Part shown: positions 1 to 8,319 of the stretch, piece by piece | How the letters are laid out: the number at the start of each line of letters is the position of its first letter | Position numbering within the stretch: the stretch's first letter is position 1 | Assembly: GCA_017450545.1 (NCBI GenBank) | Contig: JAFSTL010000027.1 | Coordinates: 1 to 9,757 of the forward strand | Length of the DNA stretch: 9,757 nt | Source: Alphaproteobacteria bacterium | GTDB lineage: Bacteria > Pseudomonadota > Alphaproteobacteria > RUG11792 | Direction of reading: 5' to 3' | The notes under the pieces: generated by a model | Seen by the model: only the letters and a program-made list of their open reading frames with translations | The model's database searches: none | What the model was told of the DNA's origin: nothing | Made by a program: the position numbers and the translations under genes

Positions 1-219
1 ACAAGATGTGTCGGAATTTTGGTTCTGCCTCCATCTCTGAAAACTCTGCGAGCTAGGTTGCAAGGAAGGAACTCTGAAACTCCGCAAAGCTTAAATAAAC
101 GTATAGAAGAATCCTTTTTAGTGCGACGTATAGCGCCTTATCATCATGTTATAATAAATAAAGATTTAGACATATCGAAATATTTAATTAATAACATAAT
201 ACAACAATACATTACGTGA
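1..219 (+). CDS. gmk: guanylate kinase, C-terminal part (5' end outside window)
   Basis: Guanylate kinase phosphorylates GMP to GDP using ATP in the cytoplasm. Only the last 72 codons are here, read in frame from base 1. The piece begins TRCVGILVLPPS, matching the family strand 'SIFILPPS'. It continues with the 'L..RL.GR..ET...L..RI' helix of the LID/CORE region, where GRNSETPQSLNKRI is the counterpart of the usual GRgtDseevi.kRl. The terminal 'YHHVIINKDLD' corresponds to the family's 'YDYVIVNDDLE'. The P-loop and most of the GMP-binding domain lie upstream, off the window. The gene ends at a TGA and faces ddl convergently. I see no strong terminator after it. The call rests on recalled family motifs. 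Confidence 0.86.
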   Translation, partial: TRCVGILVLPPSLKTLRARLQGRNSETPQSLNKRIEESFLVRRIAPYHHVIINKDLDISKYLINNIIQQYIT

Positions 220-538
220 TCACTTCTTGAATGGAAAATAACACTTATTTTTTGCTGATCTATGAATTAGACTTTGAAACCAGATCATCCTATAAAATAA
301 ATATATTCGCTAAAAAGAGACTAAATTGCTTTTAGCTATTATCTATTGATGCGTGTTCGTTCTCGATTCGCTTTGCATCCTAAGTGAGAGCAACACCGCT
401 TTGTGGAAATAAGCATATTCCTGGACAATAACAACTAAGAACAAAATATCAATACACATCCAACATTATTACAAAACCATCGTTGTATAAACATTACACT
501 TTACTATAACTCACTCTAACTGTAGAGCCTAATCTTAT
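220..538. other. convergent intergenic gap, no gene seen
   Basis: These 319 bases lie between the 3' ends of gmk (+) and ddl (-). I found no convincing ORF or tRNA. Weak structures are present: a 7-bp inverted repeat GCTAAAA (309-315) / TTTTAGC (330-336), a 5-bp pair GATGC (348-352) / GCATC (375-379), and CTCTA (514-518) / TAGAG (523-527) just past the ddl stop. The first and last could act as weak terminators for gmk and ddl, but none has a proper U tract. Confidence 0.5.
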
Positions 539-1450
539 TTAGTCCTGTACTTGCGATGTTTCGATGATTTCTTGCAATAGTTCTTCGAATGATTGGCCTG
601 CGAATTTCGCTATATCTGGAACTAACGATAATTCAGTCATGCCAGGCTGAGTATTTATCTCAAGGAAATATGCCTGCTTGCCATCGAATCTAAAATCTAC
701 ACGAACTATTCCTGCGCATTCGCAAGCTTTATATGCCATTTCAGACATATTACACATTTCTTGCAACGCTTCTCTGTCCATATCGAACACAGAAGCGTGT
801 GCCGATGCTCCGGGCTCATATTTGCATTCATAGTCATATGTTTTGTTTTTAAACGTTATTTCAATCGTTCCAAGAACCTTTCCATTTATCACGCATACCG
901 TAAATTCACGTCCCTCGATGTATTTTTCAACAATAACTTTTCTTCCAAAAGTCCAAGGTGTGTCGCAAAACTTATGCCAATCTGGCTCATCAAAAATGGT
1001 AAAAACTCCAATACTAGAGCCATTTGATGCTGGCTTTATGACAAAAGGATATTCTATACGATTAGTTATAGCCGCAAGTTCTGTCGAATTTACTGTAAAA
1101 CCATCAACAGTTCGCACACCAGCAGACTTGACAATTTGCTTGCAAATCGCTTTGTCAAAGCATATCGCGGAACTCAGCGTCCCACTGCAATTATATGGCT
1201 TTCCGAATACATCCAATACCCCCTGAATCACTCCGTCTTCACCTCCAAAACCATGCAAAGCATTGAAGATATAGTCTGGATTTGCTCTATAAAGCTCGTC
1301 AGTTAAATATCTTAAATCTTTTTTAACGTCTATTTCTGTGACTTCGTATCCTAGCTTCCTGAGCATAACGACCACTTTTTTTCCAGACATCAGAGAAATT
1401 TCGCGCTCAGATGACCAACCTCCAAGCAAAACTGCGATTTTCTTTACCAT
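539..1450 (-). CDS. ddl: D-alanine--D-alanine ligase
   Basis: This cytoplasmic ATP-grasp enzyme joins two D-Ala into the dipeptide used by MurF for the peptidoglycan stem. At 303 residues it has the usual DdlB length. Visible motifs, in order, are GGWSSEREISL (residues 10-20, including the substrate-binding Glu16), ALHGFGGEDGVIQG (64-77), the ATP-grasp core VIKPASNGSSIGV (137-149), VIVEKYIEGREFTV (172-185), YDYECKY (205-211), RVDFRFD (250-256) and the metal-binding LEINTQPGMTELSLVP (263-278). No expected catalytic residue appears to be missing. The ATG start leads straight into the first strand (MVKKIAVLLGG). The gene lies 71 bp downstream of uvrA on the same strand. A TGCTATACT extended -10 in that gap suggests its own promoter. 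Its presence implies at least some peptidoglycan synthesis. Confidence 0.97.
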   Translation of the reverse strand: MVKKIAVLLGGWSSEREISLMSGKKVVVMLRKLGYEVTEIDVKKDLRYLTDELYRANPDYIFNALHGFGGEDGVIQGVLDVFGKPYNCSGTLSSAICFDKAICKQIVKSAGVRTVDGFTVNSTELAAITNRIEYPFVIKPASNGSSIGVFTIFDEPDWHKFCDTPWTFGRKVIVEKYIEGREFTVCVINGKVLGTIEITFKNKTYDYECKYEPGASAHASVFDMDREALQEMCNMSEMAYKACECAGIVRVDFRFDGKQAYFLEINTQPGMTELSLVPDIAKFAGQSFEELLQEIIETSQVQD

Positions 1451-1485
1451 ACTGAAACACCCATGAAATACAATCTACCTGTACC

Positions 1486-1510
1486 AGTATAGCAATTTTT
1501 TAGCTATACT
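1486..1510 (-). promoter_or_regulatory. extended -10 promoter inside a perfect inverted repeat, upstream of ddl
   Basis: On the minus strand the arms AGTATAGC (1510-1503) and GCTATACT (1493-1486) are perfect 8-bp inverted repeats around a 9-nt AT spacer. The proximal arm lies in TGCTATACT (1494-1486), which fits the extended -10 consensus TGnTATAAT. A start site near 1479 would give ddl a leader of about 30 nt. A -35-like TTGGCA lies 20 bp upstream, too far to be ideal. The symmetry could be an operator overlapping the promoter, or chance in AT-rich DNA. There is no U tract, so I do not call it a uvrA terminator. Confidence 0.45.
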
Positions 1511-1521
1511 TTGCCAATTCC

Positions 1522-4107
1522 CTATGCCGTTAAATATTTTTTAAGATACTTGCCCGTGTAGCTTTCTTGGCATTGAGCTACGGTCTCAGGCGTTCCTTCA
1601 ACGACCACTCGTCCTCCATTTTCTCCACCTTCGTGTCCAATATCGATGATCCAATCAGCCGTTTTTATAACATCCAAATTATGCTCTATCACAACGACAG
1701 TATTTCCCGCTTCAACAAGTATGTGCAATATACTTAGTAATTTATTTATATCATCCATATGCAAACCAGTTGTTGGTTCGTCAAGTATATAAAGAGTGTT
1801 TCCCGTCGACTTGCGAGACAATTCCTTCGCTAATTTCACACGTTGCGCCTCTCCACCAGAAAGTATTGTAGCTTTGTGCCCGAGCGTTAAATAGCCCAAA
1901 CCAACACGACACAAGCAACTCAACTTCTGGAAAATTTGAGGCTGATTGCTAAAAAGCTGAGTACAATCTTCTATTGTCATGTCAAGTATGTCTGAAATGC
2001 TTTTTCCCTTGTATTTCACCTCTCTGGTTTCACGATTAAATCTAGCGCCGTGACATTGGTCACAAGTGACATACACGTCCGGCAAAAAGTGCATTTCAAC
2101 TTTTATGACGCCGTCGCCTTTGCAAGCCTCACAACGTCCTCCTTTCACATTGAATGAAAATCTACTGTTTGTGTATCCTCGCGCCTTTGCTTCTGGCAAA
2201 CTAGCATACAAGTTTCGAATATCTGTGAAACATCCGACATAAGTCGCTGGATTTGACCTTGGCGTCCGACCTATCGGAGATTGACTTATGTCAATAACTT
2301 TGTCAATTAGATCAATATTGCGGATATCGCCCAATTCTTTCATTTTAAATGTGCCACGATTTATCTTTTCATACACAGCCCTAAATAACGTGTCAATAAT
2401 GAGAGTCGATTTTACTGAACCAGAAACGCCGGTAACGCACGTGAAAACTCCTAACGGGATTTTGACGTTTATGTGCTTCAAATTGTTTGCATGAGCATCA
2501 ACTATTTCTATTGTCCGTTTTGCATTAATATGTCGTCTCGTTTTTGGTACCTCGATTTTTTGCTCACCGGATAAATACTGTCCAGTTAAGCTATTCGGAT
2601 TTTTCTTTATATCTTCGACCATTCCTTCGGCACAAACATGTCCGCCGTGTACTCCGGCTCTGGGACCTATATCGATTATCCAATCCGAGGCATACATCGT
2701 GTCTTCGTCATGCTCGACAACAATAACTGAGTTGCCGTAATCACGTAATTCTTTCAATGTTCCAATTAACTTATCATTATCCCGCTGATGTAACCCAATC
2801 GATGGCTCGTCCAAAACATACATAACTCCGGTCAATCCAGAACCAATCTGAGACGCTAACCGTATACGTTGCCCTTCTCCGCCTGACAAGGTTTCAGAGG
2901 CTCTCGATAAAGTCAAATATTCCAAGCCAACATTTACGAGGAACTGAAGTCTATTTTGTATTTCAGTCAGTAACTTATCTGCTATCGACTTCTCTTTTTC
3001 CGTTAACTGCTCCCAAAGACCGTTTGCCCACTCTTTTGCTTTCGATATCGACATTTCTGACACTTGGGCTATATTTGTTCCTTTTATTTTTACAGCAAGG
3101 GCTTCGTCGGATAACCTGGTTCCGTGGCACCTTGGGCATATTTCGCGTTCAAATGAAGAAAGGAGTTCATCTATATCATTATCGTCTAGCTCTAGTTTTT
3201 TGTTCAAAATATTGCCGATACTGACGCTTGCATCCCTAAATCCCAGTCCTCCACAGGCAGAACAGGCGCCTTTAGGGCTGTTAAATGAAAATAACCGAGG
3301 TTCTATCTTTTCTATACAAAATCCAGACACTGGACATGTTAGGTGTTCTGAATATATTTTCTCATCTCCTGTCTCAAAATCCTTGGTAATGAGCAACCCG
3401 TTTGCATGCTTCAGCCCTATGGCAACTGAGTTCGCCAGTCTTTGTTTCAGATCTGCTAATTCATCTAGTTCAGAAGGTATCGATATTCTATCAACAACTA
3501 TAGAAATATCGTGCTTTACGTGCTTAACAAGGAGTGGCACCTCATCAACTTTATATAAAACTTTGTCAACAAATACCCGCTCAAATCCCAGACGCTTCAT
3601 CACCATCAAATCAGCGCGAAATTCACCTTTCTTCTGTCTTGCAATCGGAGCCAAGATATAAAACTTTTTTCCAGCAGGATTTTCAACTATCGAATCGACT
3701 ATTTGAGACACAGTTTGTGCCTGTATCGGAAGCCCGGTAACAGGAGAATAAGGAACACCTATTCGTGCATATAAAACACGCAAATAATCATATATTTCAG
3801 TTATAGTGCCGACTGTGGAACGTGGGTTTTTCGATACTGTTTTTTGTTCTATTGATATGGCCGGGCTCAGCCCCTCTATTGAATCAACATCCGGTTTCGG
3901 CATCAAATTTAAAAACTGACGTGCATATGATGATAAACTTTCGACATATCGACGTTGTCCTTCCGCATATAGGGTGTCGAAAGCAAGCGTAGACTTCCCA
4001 GAACCACTCAAGCCAGTTATAACAACCAACTTGTTCTTAGGAACATCAATATCTATATTTTTTAAATTGTGTTCTCTAGCCCCCCTAACTTTTATAAATT
4101 CACTCAT
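1522..4107 (-). CDS. uvrA: excinuclease ABC subunit A (UvrA), short variant with altered second Walker A
   Basis: UvrA is the damage-recognising ABC-type ATPase of nucleotide excision repair; it loads UvrB on DNA. Seen here: first Walker [10 protein letters not shown] (32-40), a partial first zinc module (C258, S261, C282, C285), signature LSGGEGQR (407-414), [10 protein letters not shown] (431-440), second Walker A region GVSGSVKST (560-568), second zinc module CEAC...CDQC (659-685), second signature LSGGEAQR (749-756) and [10 protein letters not shown] (774-783). The CPVSG form of the first module is, as I recall, usual in alphaproteobacteria. Two oddities stand out. Val565 replaces the Gly before the Walker A Lys (codon GTA at 2415-2413). 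Only about 38 residues separate C285 from CPRC (324-327), against roughly 105 in E. coli, which accounts for most of the shortness (861 against about 940 residues). A strong GGAGG precedes the ATG, and translation is probably coupled to the FNR gene, which ends one base upstream. Confidence 0.97.
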   Translation of the reverse strand: MSEFIKVRGAREHNLKNIDIDVPKNKLVVITGLSGSGKSTLAFDTLYAEGQRRYVESLSSYARQFLNLMPKPDVDSIEGLSPAISIEQKTVSKNPRSTVGTITEIYDYLRVLYARIGVPYSPVTGLPIQAQTVSQIVDSIVENPAGKKFYILAPIARQKKGEFRADLMVMKRLGFERVFVDKVLYKVDEVPLLVKHVKHDISIVVDRISIPSELDELADLKQRLANSVAIGLKHANGLLITKDFETGDEKIYSEHLTCPVSGFCIEKIEPRLFSFNSPKGACSACGGLGFRDASVSIGNILNKKLELDDNDIDELLSSFEREICPRCHGTRLSDEALAVKIKGTNIAQVSEMSISKAKEWANGLWEQLTEKEKSIADKLLTEIQNRLQFLVNVGLEYLTLSRASETLSGGEGQRIRLASQIGSGLTGVMYVLDEPSIGLHQRDNDKLIGTLKELRDYGNSVIVVEHDEDTMYASDWIIDIGPRAGVHGGHVCAEGMVEDIKKNPNSLTGQYLSGEQKIEVPKTRRHINAKRTIEIVDAHANNLKHINVKIPLGVFTCVTGVSGSVKSTLIIDTLFRAVYEKINRGTFKMKELGDIRNIDLIDKVIDISQSPIGRTPRSNPATYVGCFTDIRNLYASLPEAKARGYTNSRFSFNVKGGRCEACKGDGVIKVEMHFLPDVYVTCDQCHGARFNRETREVKYKGKSISDILDMTIEDCTQLFSNQPQIFQKLSCLCRVGLGYLTLGHKATILSGGEAQRVKLAKELSRKSTGNTLYILDEPTTGLHMDDINKLLSILHILVEAGNTVVVIEHNLDVIKTADWIIDIGHEGGENGGRVVVEGTPETVAQCQESYTGKYLKKYLTA

Positions 4108-4108
4108 G

Positions 4109-5173
4109 TTATCCTCCAGATATTTTATCTTTTATTGCCCTCACTGCTCGATCTGCTTCGAAAAAACACGGAACAATATTCTTTTTTTTGTTCTTATATG
4201 TCGCCACATCGCCAATAGCATAGCAGTTTTTTATCGAAGTTTCCATATTTTCTATGTTCACTTTTACCAAATTTTTTTCGGTCTCGACACCAATCTCAGT
4301 GGCGATATTTCCTGGACTTGCGACAAAACCATAGCAAAACACGATGTGGTCAGCAACGTATCTGCGTTTGTTCCCTGTTTTATCTATGGTTTCTATATAT
4401 CGTTTTCCTCCCTGCTCGCCCAATAAACAAATATTCTGCTCCAATTCAAGTTTTATTTTATAGATGTTTGCAAACTCAGCAAGTTGAGATATCTTTGATT
4501 CTTCGCAAGAAAAACTTGCTCGCCTGTGAATCACAGTTAGACTACGCGTAATTTTTGCAAGATCTAATGCAAAGTCTATAGCCGAATCTCCTCCTCCTGC
4601 GATTACAACGTCTTTGCCTTTGTATAAAGTATGGTTCAGACAATAAAATTGGATAAAGTCAGAATTACTCGGTATATCAGATATTCCTTGAATACTTGCT
4701 GGTATATTCGGTTTCATCTCACCGATTCCGGTTGCGATAATCACATATTTCGAAGATACTGTTTTATCTCCGCTAATATTGCAAGCATCATCGCTATGCA
4801 AAAGAAACGTAAACTTGTCATCGCACGTTCTTGTTATTTTTTGCACAGTATATCCAAAATAACTGTTGTCTGTATTTTGCAAACACTGCTCGGATAATTT
4901 CGCTATAAAATCTTTTGCTTTTATATTTGTGTATCCAGGAACACCATACAACACCTTGTCAGGATACAAGGCAACACACTGCCCTCCAGGACTCGCCATC
5001 TTATCGACAAGGACGCAACCGACATTCGCCAAAGAGCAGCAATAAGACGCATACATTCCGGCGACTCCGGCGCCTATGATGATGACTTCAGTTTCATGCG
5101 AAGAGCTCGCTAAAACTTCGGAATTTATTTCGTGAGCTCCCTGTTGTTTTAAATTACTTGTTTTCTTCTCCAA
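4109..5173 (-). CDS. TrxR-like ferredoxin/flavodoxin--NADP+ reductase
   Basis: This is a predicted cytoplasmic FAD- and NADPH-binding oxidoreductase that moves electrons between NADPH and ferredoxin or flavodoxin. The 354-residue protein has the FAD dinucleotide motif GAGVAG (34-39), [10 protein letters not shown] (62-71), ATGIG (147-151), the NADPH-binding GGGDSA (193-198) followed by HRRASF (216-221), and the FAD-closing AIGDVATY (319-326). The redox-active CxxC of thioredoxin reductase is absent, and the PGGQ..LYP..........PG pattern with a C-terminal extension favours the TrxR-like FNR clade. The only plausible start is TTG (5171-5173), 3 nt after AAGGTGG. It adds a polar 28-residue tail before the first strand. 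The start lies inside the end of rpsT (20-bp overlap), which suggests translational coupling. An unusual thioredoxin reductase-like enzyme with another partner cannot be excluded. Confidence 0.9.
   Translation of the reverse strand: MEKKTSNLKQQGAHEINSEVLASSSHETEVIIIGAGVAGMYASYCCSLANVGCVLVDKMASPGGQCVALYPDKVLYGVPGYTNIKAKDFIAKLSEQCLQNTDNSYFGYTVQKITRTCDDKFTFLLHSDDACNISGDKTVSSKYVIIATGIGEMKPNIPASIQGISDIPSNSDFIQFYCLNHTLYKGKDVVIAGGGDSAIDFALDLAKITRSLTVIHRRASFSCEESKISQLAEFANIYKIKLELEQNICLLGEQGGKRYIETIDKTGNKRRYVADHIVFCYGFVASPGNIATEIGVETEKNLVKVNIENMETSIKNCYAIGDVATYKNKKKNIVPCFFEADRAVRAIKDKISGG
4113..4117 (-). promoter_or_regulatory. strong ribosome binding site of uvrA, inside the FNR gene
   Basis: GGAGG lies 5 nt before the uvrA ATG and encodes the last two Gly codons of the upstream reductase. 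The FNR stop (4109-4111) and the uvrA start (4105-4107) are one base apart, so ribosomes finishing FNR are well placed to re-initiate on uvrA. Confidence 0.85.
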
Positions 5174-5435
5174 TCGCCACCTTAACCTTGTGACTCATTC
5201 TGGAAATTTTTCTAGCAGCTGCATTCCTATGAACAACTTTCTTGTTTACGCCCTTCATAATTTCCTTTTGCATCTCGGAAAAAGCCTTTAAAATATTTTC
5301 TTTCGAAATTTTTTCTGCTATCGCTTGTTCCAATTTACGTATAAAAGTCCGTATTCTATTCATTCTGCTCATATTAACAGCATGTTGTCTAGCTGACTTT
5401 CTTATACTTTTCTTTGCAGACTCATGAGAAGCCAT
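5154..5435 (-). CDS. rpsT: small ribosomal subunit protein bS20
   Basis: bS20 binds 16S rRNA in the body of the 30S subunit. This 93-residue basic helical protein begins MASHESAKKSIRKSARQ, matching the family's 'MAnhkSAkKriRqsekr' start. It also contains the conserved segment VHRNAAARKISRMSHKV near its C-terminus. A longer in-frame ORF starts at 5483, but its extra 16 residues do not look like bS20 and would overlap the promoter at 5472-5500, so I use the ATG at 5433-5435. The Shine-Dalgarno sequence is modest (AAGAAG, about 9 nt away). It is the first gene of the leftward block, and its stop lies inside the start of the FNR gene. Confidence 0.95.
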   Translation of the reverse strand: MASHESAKKSIRKSARQHAVNMSRMNRIRTFIRKLEQAIAEKISKENILKAFSEMQKEIMKGVNKKVVHRNAAARKISRMSHKVKVAIGEENK

Positions 5436-5471
5436 AAAAACACTTCTTAGCAAACAACCAATCATGATTGC

Positions 5472-5500
5472 ATGATACCACAAATCTATCTCAGTTTCAA
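5472..5500 (-). promoter_or_regulatory. sigma70-type promoter of rpsT-FNR-uvrA
   Basis: On the minus strand TTGAAA (5500-5495) and TATCAT (5477-5472) are separated by exactly 17 bp. The -10 carries an upstream TG (TGGTATCAT), so it is also of the extended type. A start near 5465 would give a leader of about 30 nt before rpsT. This supports the short rpsT start. A 7-bp inverted repeat CTATTTT (5520-5526) / AAAATAG (5534-5540) lies between this promoter and the divergent one and might be a shared operator. Confidence 0.7.
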
Positions 5501-5547
5501 TAGCATTTTGAAAAATCGTCTATTTTATTCTTCAAAATAGTATTTAT

Positions 5548-5577
5548 TTGTCATAACATTGCACTATTTGTAATAAT
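5548..5577 (+). promoter_or_regulatory. promoter for the secreted papain-fold gene
   Basis: TTGTCA (5548-5553) and AATAAT (5572-5577) are spaced by 18 bp, each 5 of 6 matches to consensus. A start near 5584 leaves a leader of about 40 nt holding a strong AAAGGAG ribosome site (5611-5617), 8 nt before the ATG. It is divergent from the rpsT promoter. Confidence 0.55.
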
Positions 5578-5625
5578 GTGTTAATATGTAAATAGAAGGA
5601 TGTAATTCTGAAAGGAGAAAAGACT

Positions 5626-6720
5626 ATGAATATTGGAAAACATCTTTTAAAAACATCTATGGCAATTGTTGCGCTCATTTCAATGGGAAACGCAGCAAGC
5701 TCCATCATCACGGAACCACCTATAGATAAAGACACCATGGATAACGACAATCTAATCGACAGCGGAATAACAAAGGTTGATAAGTATATCTTCAAAGGTG
5801 ATACCGTATGTTTTTACAACCCATGTTATAAACAAAAGAAAAAAATCGAAAAAAAACTTGGACTCGAAACAGCGGAAATGATCGAAATAACCAATGGTAG
5901 TTGCCTTAATTTCGCGGCAAAAGGTAGCGCAGGAAACGTAATCCGTGTTTTCTCTAGACTGAAGGCACCAAATTCAAATGGGATATCGCATTCCGGATTT
6001 GTGGTCAACCTCGATCCAAGAGATATATATCACACAGTTCTTGACGTTATGCCAGGGGGAAAATCACATACAGAGTTATCTCTTTCAACAAAAGCAGGAC
6101 GAGCAATACTACGCGAAATAGAAGAATCACATAAAGCCGTCATAAGTGCAACAAAATATCCTCCAGTAAAAGCATCGTTTGCAATTGAATCATACGGTTC
6201 TGCGCACGAAATTTTGAATGGCATCGCGCCTCATGTCCGTATCAGCGACTTAAGACAACGACTATTAAAATACAAAGGCAATATATTCGTGAGACCACTA
6301 TATAACGAAGTTTCTCAAGAAGTGACACTGGATTTCATGAAAGAATACTTAGGACGACCATACGAAAGCATCAGCACAATGAGCGAACTTCTTGGTTCGG
6401 TTACTGATTCTAACAATAACGAACGCGTCGAAAACGTATTTTGTAGTGAACTGGTCTCACTATTTTACAAAAAAGGAGGAGTATTCGAAGACGATATAGT
6501 TTCAAATAACGTTATTCCAGCAATACTTAGCAGCGGCGCTGACGAGGAAGATCTCTTAAAAGGAAAAGCCGAAAACGACATACCTCTAAAATTAACGTTC
6601 GAAATGTTCGATCCGATAGAAAGGACAAAAGATGGCGATCCGTCGAGTTCAAATAGCTGTTTCTACAAAATGATTCTGAACACGTTGCTGTGCTGTTGCT
6701 CACAAGACGATGGACAATAA
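5626..6720 (+). CDS. secreted permuted papain-fold (NlpC/P60, YiiX/YaeF-like) protein
   Basis: This 364-residue protein has an N-terminal signal peptide (basic MNIGKHLLK, hydrophobic to about residue 20, probable cleavage near GNA-A, 22-25), so it is predicted to leave the cytoplasm. The rest fits the circularly permuted papain-like superfamily (YiiX/YaeF, poxvirus G6R, LRAT-like). Catalytic His122 sits in GISHSGFVV (119-127). IESYG (187-191) follows. A 'V..RP' strand occurs near 219-224. The nucleophile Cys273 is in VFCSELVSLFYKKGG (271-285). In this permuted class His precedes Cys. Members act as amidases, peptidases or lipid acyl-transferases; the substrate here is unknown. The C-terminus is unusual: a charged linker, then CFYKMILNTLLCCCSQ with Cys345 and Cys356-358. 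The gene has its own promoter and strong ribosome site. The fold is fairly sure; a role as a host-directed effector or wall amidase is inference. Confidence 0.75.
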   Translation: MNIGKHLLKTSMAIVALISMGNAASSIITEPPIDKDTMDNDNLIDSGITKVDKYIFKGDTVCFYNPCYKQKKKIEKKLGLETAEMIEITNGSCLNFAAKGSAGNVIRVFSRLKAPNSNGISHSGFVVNLDPRDIYHTVLDVMPGGKSHTELSLSTKAGRAILREIEESHKAVISATKYPPVKASFAIESYGSAHEILNGIAPHVRISDLRQRLLKYKGNIFVRPLYNEVSQEVTLDFMKEYLGRPYESISTMSELLGSVTDSNNNERVENVFCSELVSLFYKKGGVFEDDIVSNNVIPAILSSGADEEDLLKGKAENDIPLKLTFEMFDPIERTKDGDPSSSNSCFYKMILNTLLCCCSQDDGQ

Positions 6721-6827
6721 CACCCTCCTCCCTTTGCGGGGATGGACGCACACACTCTTTAGACGCATTTACAGGAACAGAAGTTGCTATGTTATCCTAA
6801 TGACGGATCGTTAATAACGGGCGCGAA

Positions 6828-8237
6828 ATGAAAAAATTTGAGATAAATCCGGAGATAAAAATTTTCAGGTTTTTGACGATACTGGGAATATCGGTATTGG
6901 CATGGATATTTCTGAAACCGGTGCCGGGATTGTCAGAAAAAGCCTTACACATGCTTATCATTTTCGTCGCATCGATGGTTGGAATTATGCTCGAGGTTTG
7001 TCATCCCGTTGCGTTTTTGTTGATAACTATGCTTGTTGCAAATTTAACCGGCACAATCGAAGTTAAAGAAAGCTTTTCTGGATTTAGCAACATAGTGCCG
7101 TGGTTGCTGTTCTTGGTGTTGTCCCTAACAACCGCGATAACCAAAACAACCCTTGGTATGCGCCTCGCATATATTTTTATGAGATTTTTTGGCAAGGGAA
7201 TAACTGGCTTGTCGTATAGCATTATAATGACCGAATTTTTTGTTGCGCCTATTCTTCCCAGCAACACAGCAAGAGCCGCCAGCGTGGGGTATCCATTAGT
7301 AACTTCTTTGGCGAAATACATTTCATCTAAAATAAAAGGCGTTTCAGAACAAGCAATCGGAGGATATTTAACCCTTCTATATTCCAGTTCAAATGCTGTG
7401 TGTAGCGGTATATTTTTAACCGCTATGATTTCGAATGCCATCATAATTGAAGCAATGCAAGATGTTGGAATACAAACGACTTGGTTATCCTGGTTCAAAT
7501 ACGCTATCGTCCCAGGAGCGCTAATTTTGGCAATAATTCCATTCATAGTGAGAATTTTTTGTCACCCCAAAACCACCGAACTTGGCAACATACAAGAGCA
7601 AGCACAGAGAAATTACAACGAGCTCGGAGCTTTGACCAGTGATGAAAAATTCATAATAGCGACATTCATGCTGATGCTTCTTATGTGGATTTTTGCAGAA
7701 ATAATCCATGTTCCAGTCCTGGTCACAACATTGCTTGGGGTGTGCGTGTTTTATGTTCGAGATTCGATTAGCATGAAAACTATATTATCCAATAATGGAG
7801 CATTTAGTTCAGTTATAATGCTGGCAATATTGATATCATATGTAAATTGTTTGAGTTCCTTCGGAGCTATCCAATGGTTTACCTCTATCGTGTCAAATCT
7901 AATCAGTGGATGCTCTGTCAAAATATCATTTGTTATTTTGTCTGTAATCTATTTTTTAACGCATTATTTTTTTACAGGGGAAGGCTCGAGAATCATAGCG
8001 TTATATATGACTTTTCTCGGGATTGGAATATCTCTTGGGATAGATAAAGTTACGGTGGCAATGACTTTTGCTCTCTTCAGTGCGATGTCCTCCGTTTTAA
8101 CAAATTATTCCGGCCCTGTTGCTATAATGATGTTTTCTTCTGGATATGTGCCATCCAAGAAATGGTTTTCCTGCGGAATAGTGACGGCTGTCGCAATTCT
8201 CGCAATGTGTATCAGTGTCGCTTTTGTTAGAATTTAA
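6828..8237 (+). CDS. DASS-family (DiT1 / SLC13-like) dicarboxylate transporter
   Basis: This inner-membrane carrier of 469 residues has 10-12 hydrophobic segments. It belongs to the divalent anion:Na+ symporter family, nearest in appearance to the chloroplast and chlamydial 2-oxoglutarate/malate translocators and bacterial CitT/YbhI-like carriers. The first substrate/Na+ motif is LPSNTARAASVGYPLV (143-158). Other family marks are GALT..EK...........W (267-287), THYFF (378-382), and LTNYSGPVAIMMFSSGYV (424-441), the counterpart of 'LTHYgtGpapi.fgsGYv'. In the second half the expected 'S.TAH' stretch is replaced by TGEGSR (383-388). Likely substrates are C4/C5 dicarboxylates or citrate, which would suit import or exchange with a host cytoplasm; this is inferred from family. 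The start follows only a weak ribosome site (GGGCG) and lies 107 bp after the papain-fold gene. I see no clear promoter. Confidence 0.9.
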   Translation: MKKFEINPEIKIFRFLTILGISVLAWIFLKPVPGLSEKALHMLIIFVASMVGIMLEVCHPVAFLLITMLVANLTGTIEVKESFSGFSNIVPWLLFLVLSLTTAITKTTLGMRLAYIFMRFFGKGITGLSYSIIMTEFFVAPILPSNTARAASVGYPLVTSLAKYISSKIKGVSEQAIGGYLTLLYSSSNAVCSGIFLTAMISNAIIIEAMQDVGIQTTWLSWFKYAIVPGALILAIIPFIVRIFCHPKTTELGNIQEQAQRNYNELGALTSDEKFIIATFMLMLLMWIFAEIIHVPVLVTTLLGVCVFYVRDSISMKTILSNNGAFSSVIMLAILISYVNCLSSFGAIQWFTSIVSNLISGCSVKISFVILSVIYFLTHYFFTGEGSRIIALYMTFLGIGISLGIDKVTVAMTFALFSAMSSVLTNYSGPVAIMMFSSGYVPSKKWFSCGIVTAVAILAMCISVAFVRI

Positions 8238-8319
8238 TTAATAACTGAGGTATATTATTCATAATACTTGGTATATACTTCAATTAGTTCCAATAACAAT
8301 GTGATTGTAATAGGGGGAA

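Noticed and set aside
348..379. tRNA-like pairing GATGC...GCATC with an internal GTTCG.
   Set aside because: There is no cloverleaf, anticodon arm or D arm, and the element is far too short for a tRNA.
761..1226. Plus-strand ORFs opposite ddl, and similar ones opposite uvrA, FNR and the transporter.
   Set aside because: They are antisense frames of well-supported genes, with no recognisable motifs or ribosome sites.
4109..5173. Thioredoxin reductase (TrxB) as the product of the FNR gene.
   Set aside because: The CxxC redox pair between the NADPH-domain motifs is missing, and the PGGQ..LYP pattern fits the ferredoxin reductase clade.
5436..5483. N-terminal extension of bS20 from the ATG at 5483.
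   Set aside because: The extra residues (MWYHAIMIGCLLRSVF) do not resemble bS20, and the region holds a good promoter for the gene.
6721..6745. GC-rich hairpin after the papain-fold gene as a terminator.
   Set aside because: Only about 4 bp (TCCC/GGGA) pair well and no U tract follows.
8249..8276. Direct repeat GGTATAT spaced by 21 bp, just after the transporter gene.
   Set aside because: Seven bases in AT-rich DNA can recur by chance, and there is no third copy or adjacent gene to regulate.
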